The notes: generated by a model not told the origin, from the letters alone. Positions 23,574 to 33,978 are shown, numbered from the stretch's first letter. The stretch is 64,000 bases of DNA from Acanthosepion lycidas (GCA_963932145.1 OZ010580.1:39326024-39390023); one strand, 5' to 3'. Translations and numbers: made by a program.

Positions 23574-24985
23574 CTGCAAATAAAGAAAAGAAAGTTCTAA
23601 TTAAAAAAAATACAATTTTTACAACAGACTCTTTCATTTTAACCTTGAATAGATTGTGCGAGTTTATTAATTCTGTACATCGTTTTGTAGACATTTTACA
23701 CTGGTTATCAATACTATTTCTTTCTTCTTCGTAGTTTTATTATGACCAATTACATTATACTTCATAAACTAGAGTTATTTCTATGACTTTCATTATAACC
23801 GGAAGTAGCATCAAAAACCTGCGCTGTTGTAACACACCTACGCAATAAAATCAGCAAAGGGACGGGAGGAGAGATAAAAAATCTGGGACGGAGCATATAC
23901 TATTGTAGTATCTATTCCGTGCCGGGTCCTCCCCGCTACCAATTCTTGGACGGAATCCTCGGATCTGTTCTGTAACATAGTTTTTGACTGACTATGACTA
24001 GCTCAGATAATCTATGACTAGCTAAGATCAGAAATTGACATGTAGCCCGAATGGAGACGCTCGGGTTTCCCACGTTAAAATAAACTGACATTGTGTCCTG
24101 ACTCAGTGGGGAGCCAAAGGTAAATACTACGATGTATGGAGATGATGATTGGGTACTATCCGGACCAGCGACCAGCCATTATCAGTCACGAGAAACGATC
24201 ACTAGCGACCAACTCACTCCCGCCGACCACGTCTTCTACCAACCTACTCTGCGATTCAGGTTTCACTTCCCGCTTCTCATCATCTCTCAGATCACCGTAG
24301 TTTCGACAATGACTGTCTGCTAGTACTAGCTCAACAGGCCGGCTGTCTATTGACCTTCGCTGACTGCCCATTGTCCTTTGACACCTCCAAAGCGGTTTTA
24401 TCTTCATCTTCTGGTTATCAACTGCCGTCTGATCTGGGCTAAGACTACCAACTAGTACCACCCCAATACACTAACTGTTTATCAATCTTTGGCATCATTC
24501 AAGTTGCTCCGGTTATCATCAACTGTTGGTGCATCTGAGACCAACAGTCAACTGCCAGCACAACCACCCAGGGGCATTTGAAACATTCTGATTCTTTGAT
24601 TGTATTTTCCCTTTTTTCTGTTAATAATAAATTTTGACATATTTTATCTAAACTCCTTGTTCTTGTTATCCTTGCCTTAACCTGTGTCGCGTCTTCAATT
24701 TTAATATTTGCGGAGTTCGTCTAACATCGGCATTCGGACCCCACAACACCAGACACTGCGCTACTATAGTGTGGTATAATGCAGTAAGTGAAGTAGTCTT
24801 ACGAGGCTATTCGATAGTATAATCTTATATAATCTTTCTAGATTATTTTATCGTATCCGGAAGCATTATTTTATCGTATATAGCAAGCATTATATTATTC
24901 ATTAGTATGGGTTTAATAGTCTAGTAAGCATGTTTACCTTGATAAACTATTATAAAGAGCTATAGTGGAGCAAGAAAGTTTTGTT
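23574..24985. other. Upstream intron/flank; possible old LTR-like stretch
   Basis: Polypyrimidine and acceptor of the exon lie at 23574-23600. From about 23840 to 24760 the sequence is more GC-balanced and serine-like in several frames. It has an AATAAA at 24626 and a closing GTTCGTCTAACATCGGCATTCGGACCCC. Such features occur at LTR ends, but no second copy, inverted TG/CA pair with duplications, or pol frame was found. No firm call. Confidence 0.3.
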
Positions 24986-24989
24986 ACAC

Positions 24990-25775
24990 TATTGGCTTGA
25001 TGCTTGAATCAGAAAGGAAACTATAGGAGATTCTAGGCATGATGGTGGTGGAAGAAAATGATAAAAGCGAACTAACCATCAACTGCAAGAAGACAGAAAA
25101 TATAGTCACCAGTAAGAGAAAAAGCCCAAGATGCAAGTTATGAATTGGAGATATAAACATCAACCAGTTGCAGAAGTTCAAATATCTGGGAAACCTTTTA
25201 AGAGAAGATGGAAAATACGACACCGTGATCCGAACACGCATTGGACTAGCGAAAAAGGCATTCCAAAAACTAATCAAGGTGTTGAGAAACGGAAAGATTT
25301 CGTTAGAAACAAAGCAAAGGGGACTTGATTGCTATGCGGTATCCATCCTCTTATATGGTATTGAATGTTGGACAATTTCCCTAAGGATGAGGAAAAAAAC
25401 TAGAAGCAGCAGAAATGTAGTTCTACAGAAGGATACTGAAAATTCCATGAACGGAGAGAGTAAGCAACAATGAAGTCTTAAAGAAAATAACAAAAGAAGG
25501 ATCTCTTATACTCAGAATCAGGTTAACACAGCTGAAATTCCTTGGATACGTAATGACGAAGGAGGGCTTGGAAAACTTAAATCCTCCGGGGAGGGCATTT
25601 GAGGGCAAGAGAGATAGGGGCATGCAGCAAGTCACTAACCTGACGATCTTGTGTGAATGGATGTAGGAACGGACGTGAGGGTCTTAACAAAGTGAGAAAT
25701 ACTATTAAGGCCTACAGAAGATAGAAATTTGTGGAGAGCCATGATTATCTATGTTCTGAAGGAACGAGGTACATA
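24990..25775 (+). mobile_element. RTE-type LINE, ORF 3' portion (plus strand)
   Basis: Successive frames give TSKRKSPRCKL, IGDININQLQKFKYLGNLLREDGK, GLAKKAFQKLIKVLRNGKISLETKQRG, LLYGIECWTISLRMRKK, then after frameshifts RIRKxQL-like and KLWRAM-like pieces, up to about 25775. This is the region C-terminal to the YADD box in RTE-clade elements common in molluscs. The RT core itself is absent, so the copy is 5'-truncated. Its relatives in this window are at 16847-17225, 26800-26965, 31603-32330 and 50795-50870. Confidence 0.8.
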
Positions 25776-26795
25776 GAAGCACGCAATCTGGTATTACCAG
25801 GCAATTCGCTTGTATCGTGAGATGTCGTGTAGCACGCAAACTATTCATACTAGACTATCCGCTAATATAGTAAGGTATAGCATAGCAAGCAAGTCTGAGT
25901 TGCTAGACTTATTCGCTGGTATAGTAAATTCAATCTTCATTGGTAGTTTCGTTCTTGAGAGCTTGTTTGACTAAGATAAGCTTACTGAAATGAAGCATCT
26001 CTTGTACAGCAAGAGGTAACCTGTTCTTGCAGACTATTGATTTGTGTAATGAGTTCGATTCTCACTAAGTAACACACTGTTGTCGAATCGTCTCCGGTTA
26101 AGCTTAGTATGTAGCCGTGATAGTTGCGTATTTCCAAACTATGAGAAAATGTTTTTGTTCAAGCTCAAAAATTGCAGGTTTTCGAATCCCACTTTCAAAA
26201 CGGGAAGTTCCTTGGCGCAACACAATCTTTCCATTGTCATGCCCCATCAATTTGGCCATTTGTCGAACTAAGCTGAGCTCAGTAAATATCAAGGTTAAAT
26301 TATTTTGTAACATAGATTTACAAGGGAATTAAACATGCGAAATTGTTCTCCGTGGAATTAAAATTGACTGAATCGTAGAAGTGATCTAGTATCGATTAGA
26401 GAAATCGATAAAGCTTTGTTATTGTAATTAAGATATATTGTCTCATTCTATACAATGAAAAATGATATCAGCATTCATTATATGAACATAGTAAATGTAT
26501 CCTAATTCAGTTAATATTTGTCTCATAGCAACATCATTAACAAAATCAATAAAAGATTCATTGATATGCCATTACATGTGCAGAAAACTATATATAAACA
26601 AAACAAAATATCCCAACAGCAATCAAGTAACATTTTTTTAGAATTTTTCGAGTCATATAAAATTTACTCAGTACTTATCCTTGCTTAAGTAGATAATATG
26701 TAATATGTTTTATTTAATCGCCTTCAAGGATTACTGGAACAGCGGTTTTAGTTGTTTAATTGTCAAATTATCTCGAGGGAAAGTTCATTTGTAGG
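25776..26795. other. No feature recognised
   Basis: Short overlapping frames on both strands near 26100-26330 are not conserved. AT-rich elsewhere. Confidence 0.4.
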
Positions 26796-26799
26796 ATAA

Positions 26800-26965
26800 G
26801 TAGATTTGGTGAAGACGTCGAAGTTTGAGTTTCGTAACGAGCTTATGTTGGCAGAACATAGATTAGGGGATATAGCAAAAAGACATACTTTACTAAGGGC
26901 TACAAAGAATAGGAAGTTATGGAGAGCCATAAATTTTGACGTCCTAAAGGGACGCGAAAAAGAAG
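26800..26965 (+). mobile_element. RTE-type LINE, terminal fragment
   Basis: The frame contains GDIAKRHTLLRATKNRKLWRAI and DVLKG just before its end, the usual C-terminus of RTE ORF2 in molluscs (RATK-RKLWRAM). Only the last 50 or so codons are left, joined in frame to a short unrelated tail ending at 27009. Confidence 0.75.
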
Positions 26966-27590
26966 AAATGGCTAGACGGAGATGGATGGTTGTGCGTTGT
27001 TCGCAATAGAACTTAAAATTTTAGAAGTCATCTTTATATATTATTGTTTAACCGTTTCCTTACAAGGAAACATTCGGCATTCATTGACCAAACATCAAGT
27101 GCTACTGTTGGTTGAAATTTATATCTTTCTATGAAAACAATTTTTCAGTGAAATAGGTTTCTCAAGTACAGTAGCTGTTATCCACCTCTCGCTGATTTTA
27201 AATAGGGACTTTTGTTCGAATTAGTGTGGAACTTCAACATTACGTCATTATTTTATCTCCGAGTTACATGTCCAATCCGTTTTAGTTGTTGCCGCTATTG
27301 AAAGTCTTTAAGTTATGTGGTTTTTGTTATTTGGTACAATTCTTTGTTTGTGGTTCTGTAGTGACAGTCCACGAGGTTCGATGAAGGATTGGCCTCTCTA
27401 GGAGCTACACGATTAATTCGAATGATTAACCATTGATCTGATCGATTATATATAGTTGACAGTTTGGATATTTCTGAACGGGTTCGGCGCCATGCATGAC
27501 ATCCATATGAAAGTTTCAACTGGACGAAGTTAGTTCAGAACATGACAAGAGTTCTTAGGTTAATGTTTTGGTTTTATAGAAACATACCGT
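26966..27590. other. No feature recognised
   Basis: No repeat partner or domain seen. The minus-strand frame at 27313-27519 (tyrosine/arginine-rich) resembles no family I know. Confidence 0.4.
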
Positions 27591-27595
27591 ATTGG

Positions 27596-27686
27596 AAAAA
27601 AAAATACCTCAACATAGGTATAGTCTATTTCAAACCTATTGTCTATTCAAACTTTACCTATGTTGAGGTAATTTTTTTTTTTTTTT
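27596..27686. mobile_element. Small inverted-repeat element (MITE-like)
   Basis: Arms AAAAAAAATACCTCAACATA (27597-27616, continuing GGTATAGT) and ACTTTACCTATGTTGAGGTA (27651-27670, continuing into a T run) are inverted copies of about 28 bp with two or three differences. The spacer is 26 bp. The A/T runs lie at the outer ends. It is short, non-coding and symmetrical, as in MITEs. No superfamily is assigned. Confidence 0.6.
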
Positions 27687-27804
27687 GGTGTAAAGAATAC
27701 ATATGCTCTGTTAAAATAAAAAACATCCAGCTATCTGTGGATCAGGTTTAATAATTAATATTACTAGGATACACCTGGATTATACACCAACGGAATGATT
27801 ACCT

Positions 27805-27808
<4 letters not shown>

Positions 27809-27867
<59 letters not shown>
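27809..27867. repeat. (TA)n microsatellite
   Basis: TA run in otherwise unremarkable sequence. Confidence 0.97.
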
Positions 27868-27870
<3 letters not shown>

Positions 27871-28360
27871 TGAATTAAAATGACAATAGGAAAACTAGTA
27901 ATTGCTGACGCGTTTCAGATAAATTTTCATATATATATATAAGATAAATAACAAATGGGAAGTGGTTATCATTCTAACATACTTCACTTTTATTAGAGCT
28001 GATGAAGCTTTAATAAATCTCAAACACGTTAGATTGATAAATGATTTTTATTTCTTATTTATCTTACCATTACCTATCCTTATTTGATCTGTACTTGATC
28101 CAAACTTGAGTTGTTATATAGTTTAGACTCTCCGTATTGGTGAGTTCCACTGCCGCAAAAAAATTGAAAGAAGGCGAGTGATTTATCATATTTTATGGAA
28201 TACAAGACTTTTTTTTCCAAAATATTTTGCTAAAAATATCTCTCCGGTCTATTATGCACAGCGACTTTTGCAATCGCTGTTATGTTGAGTTACTGCACTC
28301 CACCGGGATAGAGGCAATCCTATATGATACACAGCACCTTTTGCATCATAGTACCCCCAC
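27868..28360. other. No feature recognised
   Basis: AT-rich; no domain or in-window repeat partner found. Confidence 0.4.
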
Positions 28361-28391
28361 AAATATACATACACACACGCACACACATACA

Positions 28392-28445
<54 letters not shown>
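28361..28445. repeat. (CA)n-(TA)n microsatellite
   Basis: Imperfect CA run (28367-28394) then pure TA to 28445, bordering the third copy of the palindromic repeat. Confidence 0.95.
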
Positions 28446-28448
<3 letters not shown>

Positions 28449-28620
28449 CAGACACTGAGGTCAATACCGAATAGCGACAGTCTGTTTCAGACCTGAAGCT
28501 TGCATTCAAGCATGAAACAACTCGGTGTTGATCTCAATGTTCATTGTTTTTATTTATATTTACACACGCTTTATCCGTGATACAGATCACATTTACTCAT
28601 GTCTATAGCATACCGTAAAA
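28445..28620 (+). repeat. TA-flanked palindromic repeat, copy 3
   Basis: Left arm ACACTGAGGTCAATACCGAATAGCGACAGTCTGTTTC faces right arm GAAACAACTCGGTGTTGATCTCAATGTTCA. The 3' part (TTTATATTTACACACGCTTTATCCGTGATA...) then follows, as in copies at 15700 and 22478. The hairpin neck is different (CTGAAGCTTGCATTCAAGC), showing that the arms diverge independently. Confidence 0.65.
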
Positions 28621-28624
28621 CTAT

Positions 28625-28989
28625 ATTTTTTTTCATCCATATATTTTAAACTCTTTCTCACAGGTGGGATGTGGCAAGCATGTCAATGCTTTGGAAACTT
28701 ATCGGACGAACTACATTCCCTTGCCCCGTCAATTCAAATCTTCACGGCAAGGACACGCCATGCCACTTACATAGTAGTAAACCACCTACATTCCCCCCGT
28801 ATTTCCCTGGACGAGAAGTAAGTTGCACTCTAAAAGCAAACAACTACACTATGGAAGTGACTCCCAAGAGGATGGTTTTCCCGATCACTACAATCTTAAC
28901 CTGTTCAAGGCTTGGGTTAAACGTTATCTTCCACTCCGATACGTCTAAGTTTCTACATAACGTAATCCTATACCTCGATGAACCCCGGA

Positions 28990-28992
<3 letters not shown>
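28625..28992 (+). mobile_element. Jockey-group LINE family B, 3' end (copy 1)
   Basis: Translation in mixed frames gives FSQVGCGKHVNALETYRTNYIPLP, then YGSDSQEDGFPDHYNLNLFKAWVKRYLP. This parallels 38955-39260 (CFPDYYDLNLFKSRVN-like) and 45185-45260. It is the end of a Jockey-group ORF2 followed by a short UTR that stops at a (TA)n array. Confidence 0.65.

Positions 28993-29036
<44 letters not shown>
28993..29036. repeat. (TA)n microsatellite
   Basis: TA tract at the 3' end of the LINE family B piece, with a short (GT)n continuation to 29049. Confidence 0.95.
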
Positions 29037-29049
29037 GTTGTGTGTGTGT

Positions 29050-29749
29050 TCTTGTAATTCAGTAGCAGTATCATGAATATGCAGAGCTGACAAACTTGTT
29101 CAAATGCAGATATATGTTCTTGTATGAAGAGAAACGAAACAAAAAAGGCCGTTGTCTGTTACGTCGGGGTCGATCGTAAAATTAATAGTGGCAAATAAGT
29201 GCGCTCACTTCTCTCTTCCCCACCATGAATTAAATCGTACAATCGAACAGGAAGATGTGTATGACCAAGTTAAGCCAAACTACCATTAATTGGAGCATTA
29301 AAACCTCAGTGGGCTCAGTTGCAATGTCACAAATAGTTATTTATTCGTATGTTGACACAAAATGTGGCACAAGGTCAAAAAGGGGCCACGGACCCAAACA
29401 TACCAACAATAGTCCTATCACCAAAACAACACATTCACTCCTACCTTTCTTACTGCGTCCACCAATGTCACAAATAATGCCAAGACAAATTGGAGAGGAT
29501 TAATATTCGCGATCTCACACGCACCCGTGTGCGCAGGCGCGCGCTCGTGCACAGACGCTTTTAAGCAAAGAAATGCAGGCTGGAATTTTGGGTTCCACAC
29601 GCGCGTAGATTAATTATTTGCTATTTTTTGTTTCTTTTTAGTTTTTTTATTATCAACTCGTCAAGCATACAGAGTTGCACAGATATACACATACCTCGAT
29701 ATTGTAAACATTGCCCATTTTCTACCTTCTTTCTGTTCACGTTTATTGT

Positions 29750-29750
<1 letters not shown>
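29050..29750. other. No gene; alternating purine-pyrimidine patch at 29515-29562
   Basis: No recognised coding. 29515-29562 is unusually GC-rich for this window and made of alternating CA/CG/TG/GC steps (GTGTGCGCAGGCGCGCGCTC), a Z-DNA-prone composition. Confidence 0.4.

Positions 29751-29752
<2 letters not shown>

Positions 29753-29801
<49 letters not shown>
29753..29801. repeat. (TA)n microsatellite
   Basis: TA array separated by 60 bp of unique sequence from the next one. Confidence 0.97.
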
Positions 29802-29804
<3 letters not shown>

Positions 29805-29858
29805 GTTGTCAAGCAAACATCATACCAACTGTTCTAATGGGCCTCGTTGACGAAGAAC

Positions 29859-29861
<3 letters not shown>

Positions 29862-29934
<73 letters not shown>
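29862..29934. repeat. (TA)n microsatellite, left border of a Tc1/mariner element
   Basis: The last TA of this array serves as the target dinucleotide of the transposon that begins at 29935. Confidence 0.97.
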
Positions 29935-29936
<2 letters not shown>

Positions 29937-30825
29937 TTGAGGCAGAAAACCGGACGTTTTTTCAATGGCGATAATACATCGCCCTGTACCAATCATTCCG
30001 TGGTGTCATAACTTTTTTTTGTTTCTTTTCAGCTGAAGCAATGGCGCTGTGGACGACGGAGCATCGCGTGTTCGCCTACAAATGGTCGTGAATAATAACG
30101 AGTCTGTCACAGTAGTTCAGTGTGAGTTTCGTCGCCGATTCAGCATTCACTGAAATCAGGCTGTTCCCACTCATAACATAATCTTACGTTGGGTTCATGC
30201 ACTTTGTAGACAAGGTGCACTGATGAATAGTAGATCGGTGGGGCTCTACGAACGGTACGTACCCCAGAAAATATGGAATTCGTCAGACAAGCTTTGCTGC
30301 GCACTCCAAATCGCTCTTCTCGGAAGCATGTTACTGAATTAGTAATTGATAATCATTTAGTAAGGCGTATTTTGTATGAAGAACTGCATTTTCACCCATA
30401 AAAATTGGTCATTGCGCAAGAGTTGAGACAAGAGGATCATGTACCGGGGCTTAACTTCGCACGTCAGATGGTCGCAATTTTTTAGGCAAATGACAACCTC
30501 ATTTTATTAATGATTTTTTTCTGGTTTGGAAACCTCAAGACACGTGTGTATGAGCTTGAGCCCCACATTTGGACAATTTGAAGGAAGCTATTCGTGCGGA
30601 ATTTGCCCAAATCGACAGAGCAATGCTGGAAATAGTGGAAGCCAACTTCCAAGAACGCCTTCAGAAATGCATCAATGAAAACGGATACCGCATGAGGTTT
30701 GTTTTTTTCCACACTTGATTTTGTCAAATACAAATTCAATACGAACACGTTGATGTCAATAAAATTTTTGAAGTTAAAATTAATAATTTAGTGAATTTTT
30801 CAAAAACGTCGGATCTCTCTGCATC

Positions 30826-30829
<4 letters not shown>
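29935..30829 (+). mobile_element. Tc1/mariner-superfamily element (DUF4817-type), internally deleted
   Basis: The ends are inverted repeats: GGTTGAGGCAGAAAACCGG...ACGTTTTTTCAA at the left and, in reverse complement of the right end, GGGTGATGCAGAGAGATCCG ACGTTTTTGAAAA. TA borders both ends (29933-29934 and 30830-30831), within TA arrays. At about 895 bp it is shorter than autonomous members (about 1.3-1.8 kb), because the catalytic middle of the transposase is missing. It probably inserted into a pre-existing TA array. Confidence 0.8.
30041..30717 (+). pseudogene. Tc1/mariner-like transposase, broken
   Basis: The ATG at 30041 opens MALWTTEHRVFAYKWS and continues, across stops, with VSFVADSAFTEIRLFP, a helix-turn-helix N-terminus of the kind annotated DUF4817 in mollusc and insect proteins. 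Further pieces correspond to the linker and to the first part of the catalytic domain (FRQMTTS at 30475). The C-terminal part near 30590-30715 (EFAQIDRAMLEIVEANFQERLQ-type) follows after a deletion. The catalytic Asp residues cannot be located, so the copy is dead. Confidence 0.65.
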
Positions 30830-30830
<1 letters not shown>

Positions 30831-30876
<46 letters not shown>

Positions 30877-30877
30877 A
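30831..30877. repeat. (TA)n-(GT)n microsatellite
   Basis: Right-hand border of the Tc1/mariner element; a (GT)n run follows the TA run. Confidence 0.95.
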
Positions 30878-30879
30878 TT

Positions 30880-31065
30880 AATCAATTCACCCCAAGAAAG
30901 ACGATAATGCCACTAAGATACAAGGGACTACTGTGAGTGAAAAAGAAGGAAAAGACTTTAGAAGGAACAGAAAACCCAATCCTAAGCAGGAAACACGGGA
31001 TAAACATCTACTCCTGTTCAAAAGACAGGGGAGGAGACTGAACTGAACGATAGGCGAACCTATTT
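30880..31065 (-). repeat. SINE-like or LINE-tail repeat, copy 2
   Basis: On the minus strand: AATAGGTTCGCCTATCGTTCA, TTTTGAACAGGAGTAGATGTTTATCCC, TTAGGATTGGG, TCCTTCTAAAG, and an end AGTCCCTTGTATCTTAGTGGCATTATCG...TTGGGGTGAATTGATTAATA. It begins at the same base as the copies at 16345 and 35705, which points to a true 5' end rather than random truncation. Confidence 0.6.
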
Positions 31066-31068
31066 ATC

Positions 31069-31116
<48 letters not shown>

Positions 31117-31135
31117 TGAGAAAGAGAGAGAGAGT
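31069..31135. repeat. (CT)n-(TA)n-(GA)n self-complementary microsatellite
   Basis: A CT run, a TA run and a GA run follow one another, so the whole 65 bp can fold into a hairpin. Confidence 0.9.
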
Positions 31136-31293
31136 CTTAGAAGAACATTTTCTCGAACTTTCAGGCCGGTAGACGAAATAAATATACTGTTTAATAAATA
31201 GAGATTCTACTCTACTACGAGTATCCACTAAAAATAAAGTTTAATGTGATAAAAATATATCCAATTAATACAAATATATTATATTCAATAGAA

Positions 31294-31311
31294 AATATAT
31301 ATATATATATG

Positions 31312-31382
<71 letters not shown>
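31294..31382. repeat. (TA)n microsatellite
   Basis: TA array of nearly 90 bp with one GTTA interruption near 31310. Confidence 0.97.
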
Positions 31383-31384
<2 letters not shown>

Positions 31385-31523
31385 CCCTTTTGATATTTCT
31401 TTTAATGAAAACTATCGAAAGATCACTCAATGTTGAAAATATTTAATCGAGTACTTTTGTTGATTTGTTTGATGGCATTTTTTGTGGACGTACTTTCTTA
31501 AGTGCTGTGTGCCTTCAGTGGTA

Positions 31524-31601
31524 TAAGGTTGGTGCAAAATAATGTCGGTTTTTGACGTATTTTTAACGTCAAAAACCGACATTATTTTTGCACCAACCTA
31601 A
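31524..31601. mobile_element. Complete palindromic mariner MITE (MADE1-like)
   Basis: Seventy-eight bases flanked by TA on both sides (31522-31523, 31602-31603). The left arm starts TAAGGTTGGTGCAAAATAAT; the right arm, read in reverse, starts TTAGGTTGGTGCAAAAATAA. The arms also share GTCGGTTTTTGACGT, leaving a loop of only a few bases around TATTTTTA. Terminal sequence, size and organisation are those of the human MADE1 element, derived from Hsmar1. It lies at the edge of an RTE LINE remnant, suggesting insertion into it. Confidence 0.85.
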
Positions 31602-31602
31602 T

Positions 31603-32330
31603 ATTTCTAAGAAACGTGTGTCCTCTCACTACCCTTTCCAGTCCATGTTTTTCCATCCATTTACACAAATTCATTATGTAGCTTTTTCCCTCAGTCAAGT
31701 TTGCCTTCAATATGTCATTTTCATTCCATGTGTAGGCGCTTTGTTACACCACAAATGTCCCGGAATATTCTAATATCTTTCCTAAATAAATGAAGTTTTC
31801 CTAGCAGTTCAAATAGGTAATTGTGTCGTACCTTATCGAATACTTTAGTATAGTCTATGAAATATAGATATACGACTTTTTAGATTTTATTGTTCACTCT
31901 GATTAGAAAGACGTTATTTCTTATTCCAATGTCTTTAAATCAAAAGACACTGTTCTTGAATTATTTTCGGTCAGATTCTGTTGCGCAATCTATTCATCAA
32001 AATTCGGATGATAAGCTTATGTAACTGATTGTCCGATCGAGCTCACATTTTTATCTGGCTTTCTTACGCGGTGTTATGAAGATGGATCTACTAAGATTTT
32101 CTGTCATGTCGCAACTGTCATATATTCTTTTTTTTTTTCCTGAAATTGTTTCCATCCCCAAATCGTCTAAGGCTGATAGCATCTCTACTGCAATCTCATC
32201 AGCCCGTGCCTCTAAATTTTTGTTCTTTTTCTTCGTCTTGCTCATCTTGGCGGGTACTGATCTCACCTCAGACTTTAATATTTCCGATTCTTCCAATGTT
32301 TTTGTGCATTGCGGGTTTCCCTCATTCATC
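31603..32330 (-). mobile_element. RTE-type LINE, RT-region fragment (minus strand)
   Basis: The minus frame 32051-32329 reads ADEIAVEMLSALDDLGMETI...KRIYDSCDMTENLSRSIF, the segment that precedes the RT core in RTE-type ORF2 proteins. Shifted frames further on give LNR-type RT motifs and YFIDYTKVFDKVRHNYLFEL at about 31815-31870 (motif A, with F-D spacing kept). The last part (LCKWMEKHGLERV, about 31640-31680) skips directly to the C-terminal region, so the middle with the YADD box is deleted. The end coincides with the MITE. Confidence 0.75.
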
Positions 32331-33735
32331 GTGCAAAAGTTTTCATAATATTCCTAAAGAAGAAATATTCAGTTTCATATTAGTAATTGTTATTTCTAAT
32401 GTTGTCTAGCGATTGGGAACATTACTGACGTCCTTAAAAGGAAAATTAAACCGAAACTGATGTCCTCAGTACAAAAATGTTATGCAGTCGAAAGGACGAA
32501 TATTTGATTCTTAATACAAAATCTATAACTCACAGAATTATTAAAGACAATCCTGGTTAAATTATTAGTACTTTTAAGACATTGGCAGTATTGCTGCTGT
32601 TATTAACCCTATAGATTCCTCCTACAGCCTCACTACAATAGGTGTTACTGTTGTGTCTTCCGTAGAAAGTAAGCTTTTGTGGGGTAGAGTTACTAACTGC
32701 ACGCACAAGTGATTTTGAATTTCATGTTTTTTTAACCACCTAGACTGGTTACCAATTAAAGCTACAGAGCCTAGTTTGCCCTACTATTAAATCCTAATTG
32801 GTAGGGAATATATGGATCCATTACCTTTTCAAGGGTATTTGTGCGAAATCGAACGCACCAGCCTCAGCCGGATTTTGAACTGGACATGCCAGTTTCAATT
32901 TCCGCATCGATATCAGGATATCGTCATCGGCAATAACTAATACTTTTTAGAGAAGCGAATAAATAATTTTCTAAATATTACCTCTAGAATGTTTCAACTT
33001 GAAAAAAAGGTTCCATGTGATGCCAAAATAACAATGCTTTCTGGTTTTGAGAAGAAACTATTTAAAAAATTAGACGTCAAATAAACAAAAAAAAAATGTT
33101 GTAAAGTAGAAATTATTTATTAATTGTTAATTTATTAATCTCCAGGTTTATTTGCAACTTCAACTGAATCATTAATGGATAGAGGGTTTAAATATCATAA
33201 CAAAAGAGACAATTTAGATGTGCCGATTGATCACCTCATGACAATGCACAAAATAAAGACAGGATTTTGTTTTCAAGATAACCTGTTCTATTCGCAAATA
33301 CTAATAAGAAAAGAAGAAACAAGCAATCAAAATGAAATAAACTATTAAAAATGTAATTATTACTATTAGAACTTTAGAATATTAGATATTGAAATAACTA
33401 ATGTTAAGGAACGTACCGTAGATCTCAAAAGACATTACTTTCAAATATATCTATCATAAAAAAAAAAAACTATGGTACAAGCAATTCTTATAACAATTCT
33501 TATTCCTTGGTCAGAAAAACAGAGACTATCTTTAGAAAAAAAATAAAGTAAGAAAAACGTTTGACATTCTGAGATTCAGATTGACTCGTCCATTTAAGCA
33601 TGGATACTGGATAAGATAATTAGGAAAAGAAAGTCTGTTAAATCGTAACTGAAGCTGGTGTTAAAAAGGATCGGGATGGTAAAAACTAAATATAGTGAAA
33701 ATACGATCGAGCACGAGAAAAATGAAAAAAGTTGT
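32331..33735. other. No gene; possible SINE remnant near 32850-32940
   Basis: AT-rich overall. Around 32845-32890 the minus strand carries GGTGCGTTCGATTTCGCAC, a B-box-like motif with flanking complementarity, which could be the end of a tRNA-derived SINE. No A box or partner copy was identified. Confidence 0.3.
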
Positions 33736-33739
33736 GTAA

Positions 33740-33944
33740 CGGGCGGAAGTTAGGGTCATTCCCATAATAATTAGGTTCAGATGGAACTATAACTCAAATA
33801 CTACAATCGAGGTTGCATGAACTGGGAATTCAAAGGAGTAAGTGTATCCCAACTATGGCTGTATTGGAGTCTGCAAGTATATTAAGAAAGGTGCTGGAGA
33901 TTTGAGGAGACTTGCTGTCATCCAAGCTCCAGCATGAATATTCA

Positions 33945-33976
<32 letters not shown>

Positions 33977-33978
33977 GA
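33740..33978 (+). mobile_element. RLE-type LINE, 3' terminus with (ACT)n tail
   Basis: Mixed frames give GSDGTITQILQSRLHELGIQ, ESASILRKVLEI then a stop, followed by GDLLSSKLQHEYS and a perfect (ACT)n run (about 33948-33976). The pattern V-IGALG...LRKVLEI is the C-terminus of LINEs with a restriction-like endonuclease (R2/NeSL-like, from memory). The tail of triplets rather than poly(A) recurs in the other copies (55806, 56117). Confidence 0.6.

Noticed and set aside
24100..24150. Primer-binding site (TGGGGAGCC) after an LTR
   Set aside because: No second LTR, no gag or pol and no target duplication were found around it.
31524..31601. MicroRNA gene
   Set aside because: Hairpin shape alone is not proof; without reads it is reported as a MITE only.
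32146..32409. Plus-strand frames opposite the RTE fragment
   Set aside because: They are antisense shadows of the minus-strand RTE reading frame.
33945..33978. CRISPR-like or coding repeat
   Set aside because: It is a pure ACT triplet run without spacers.
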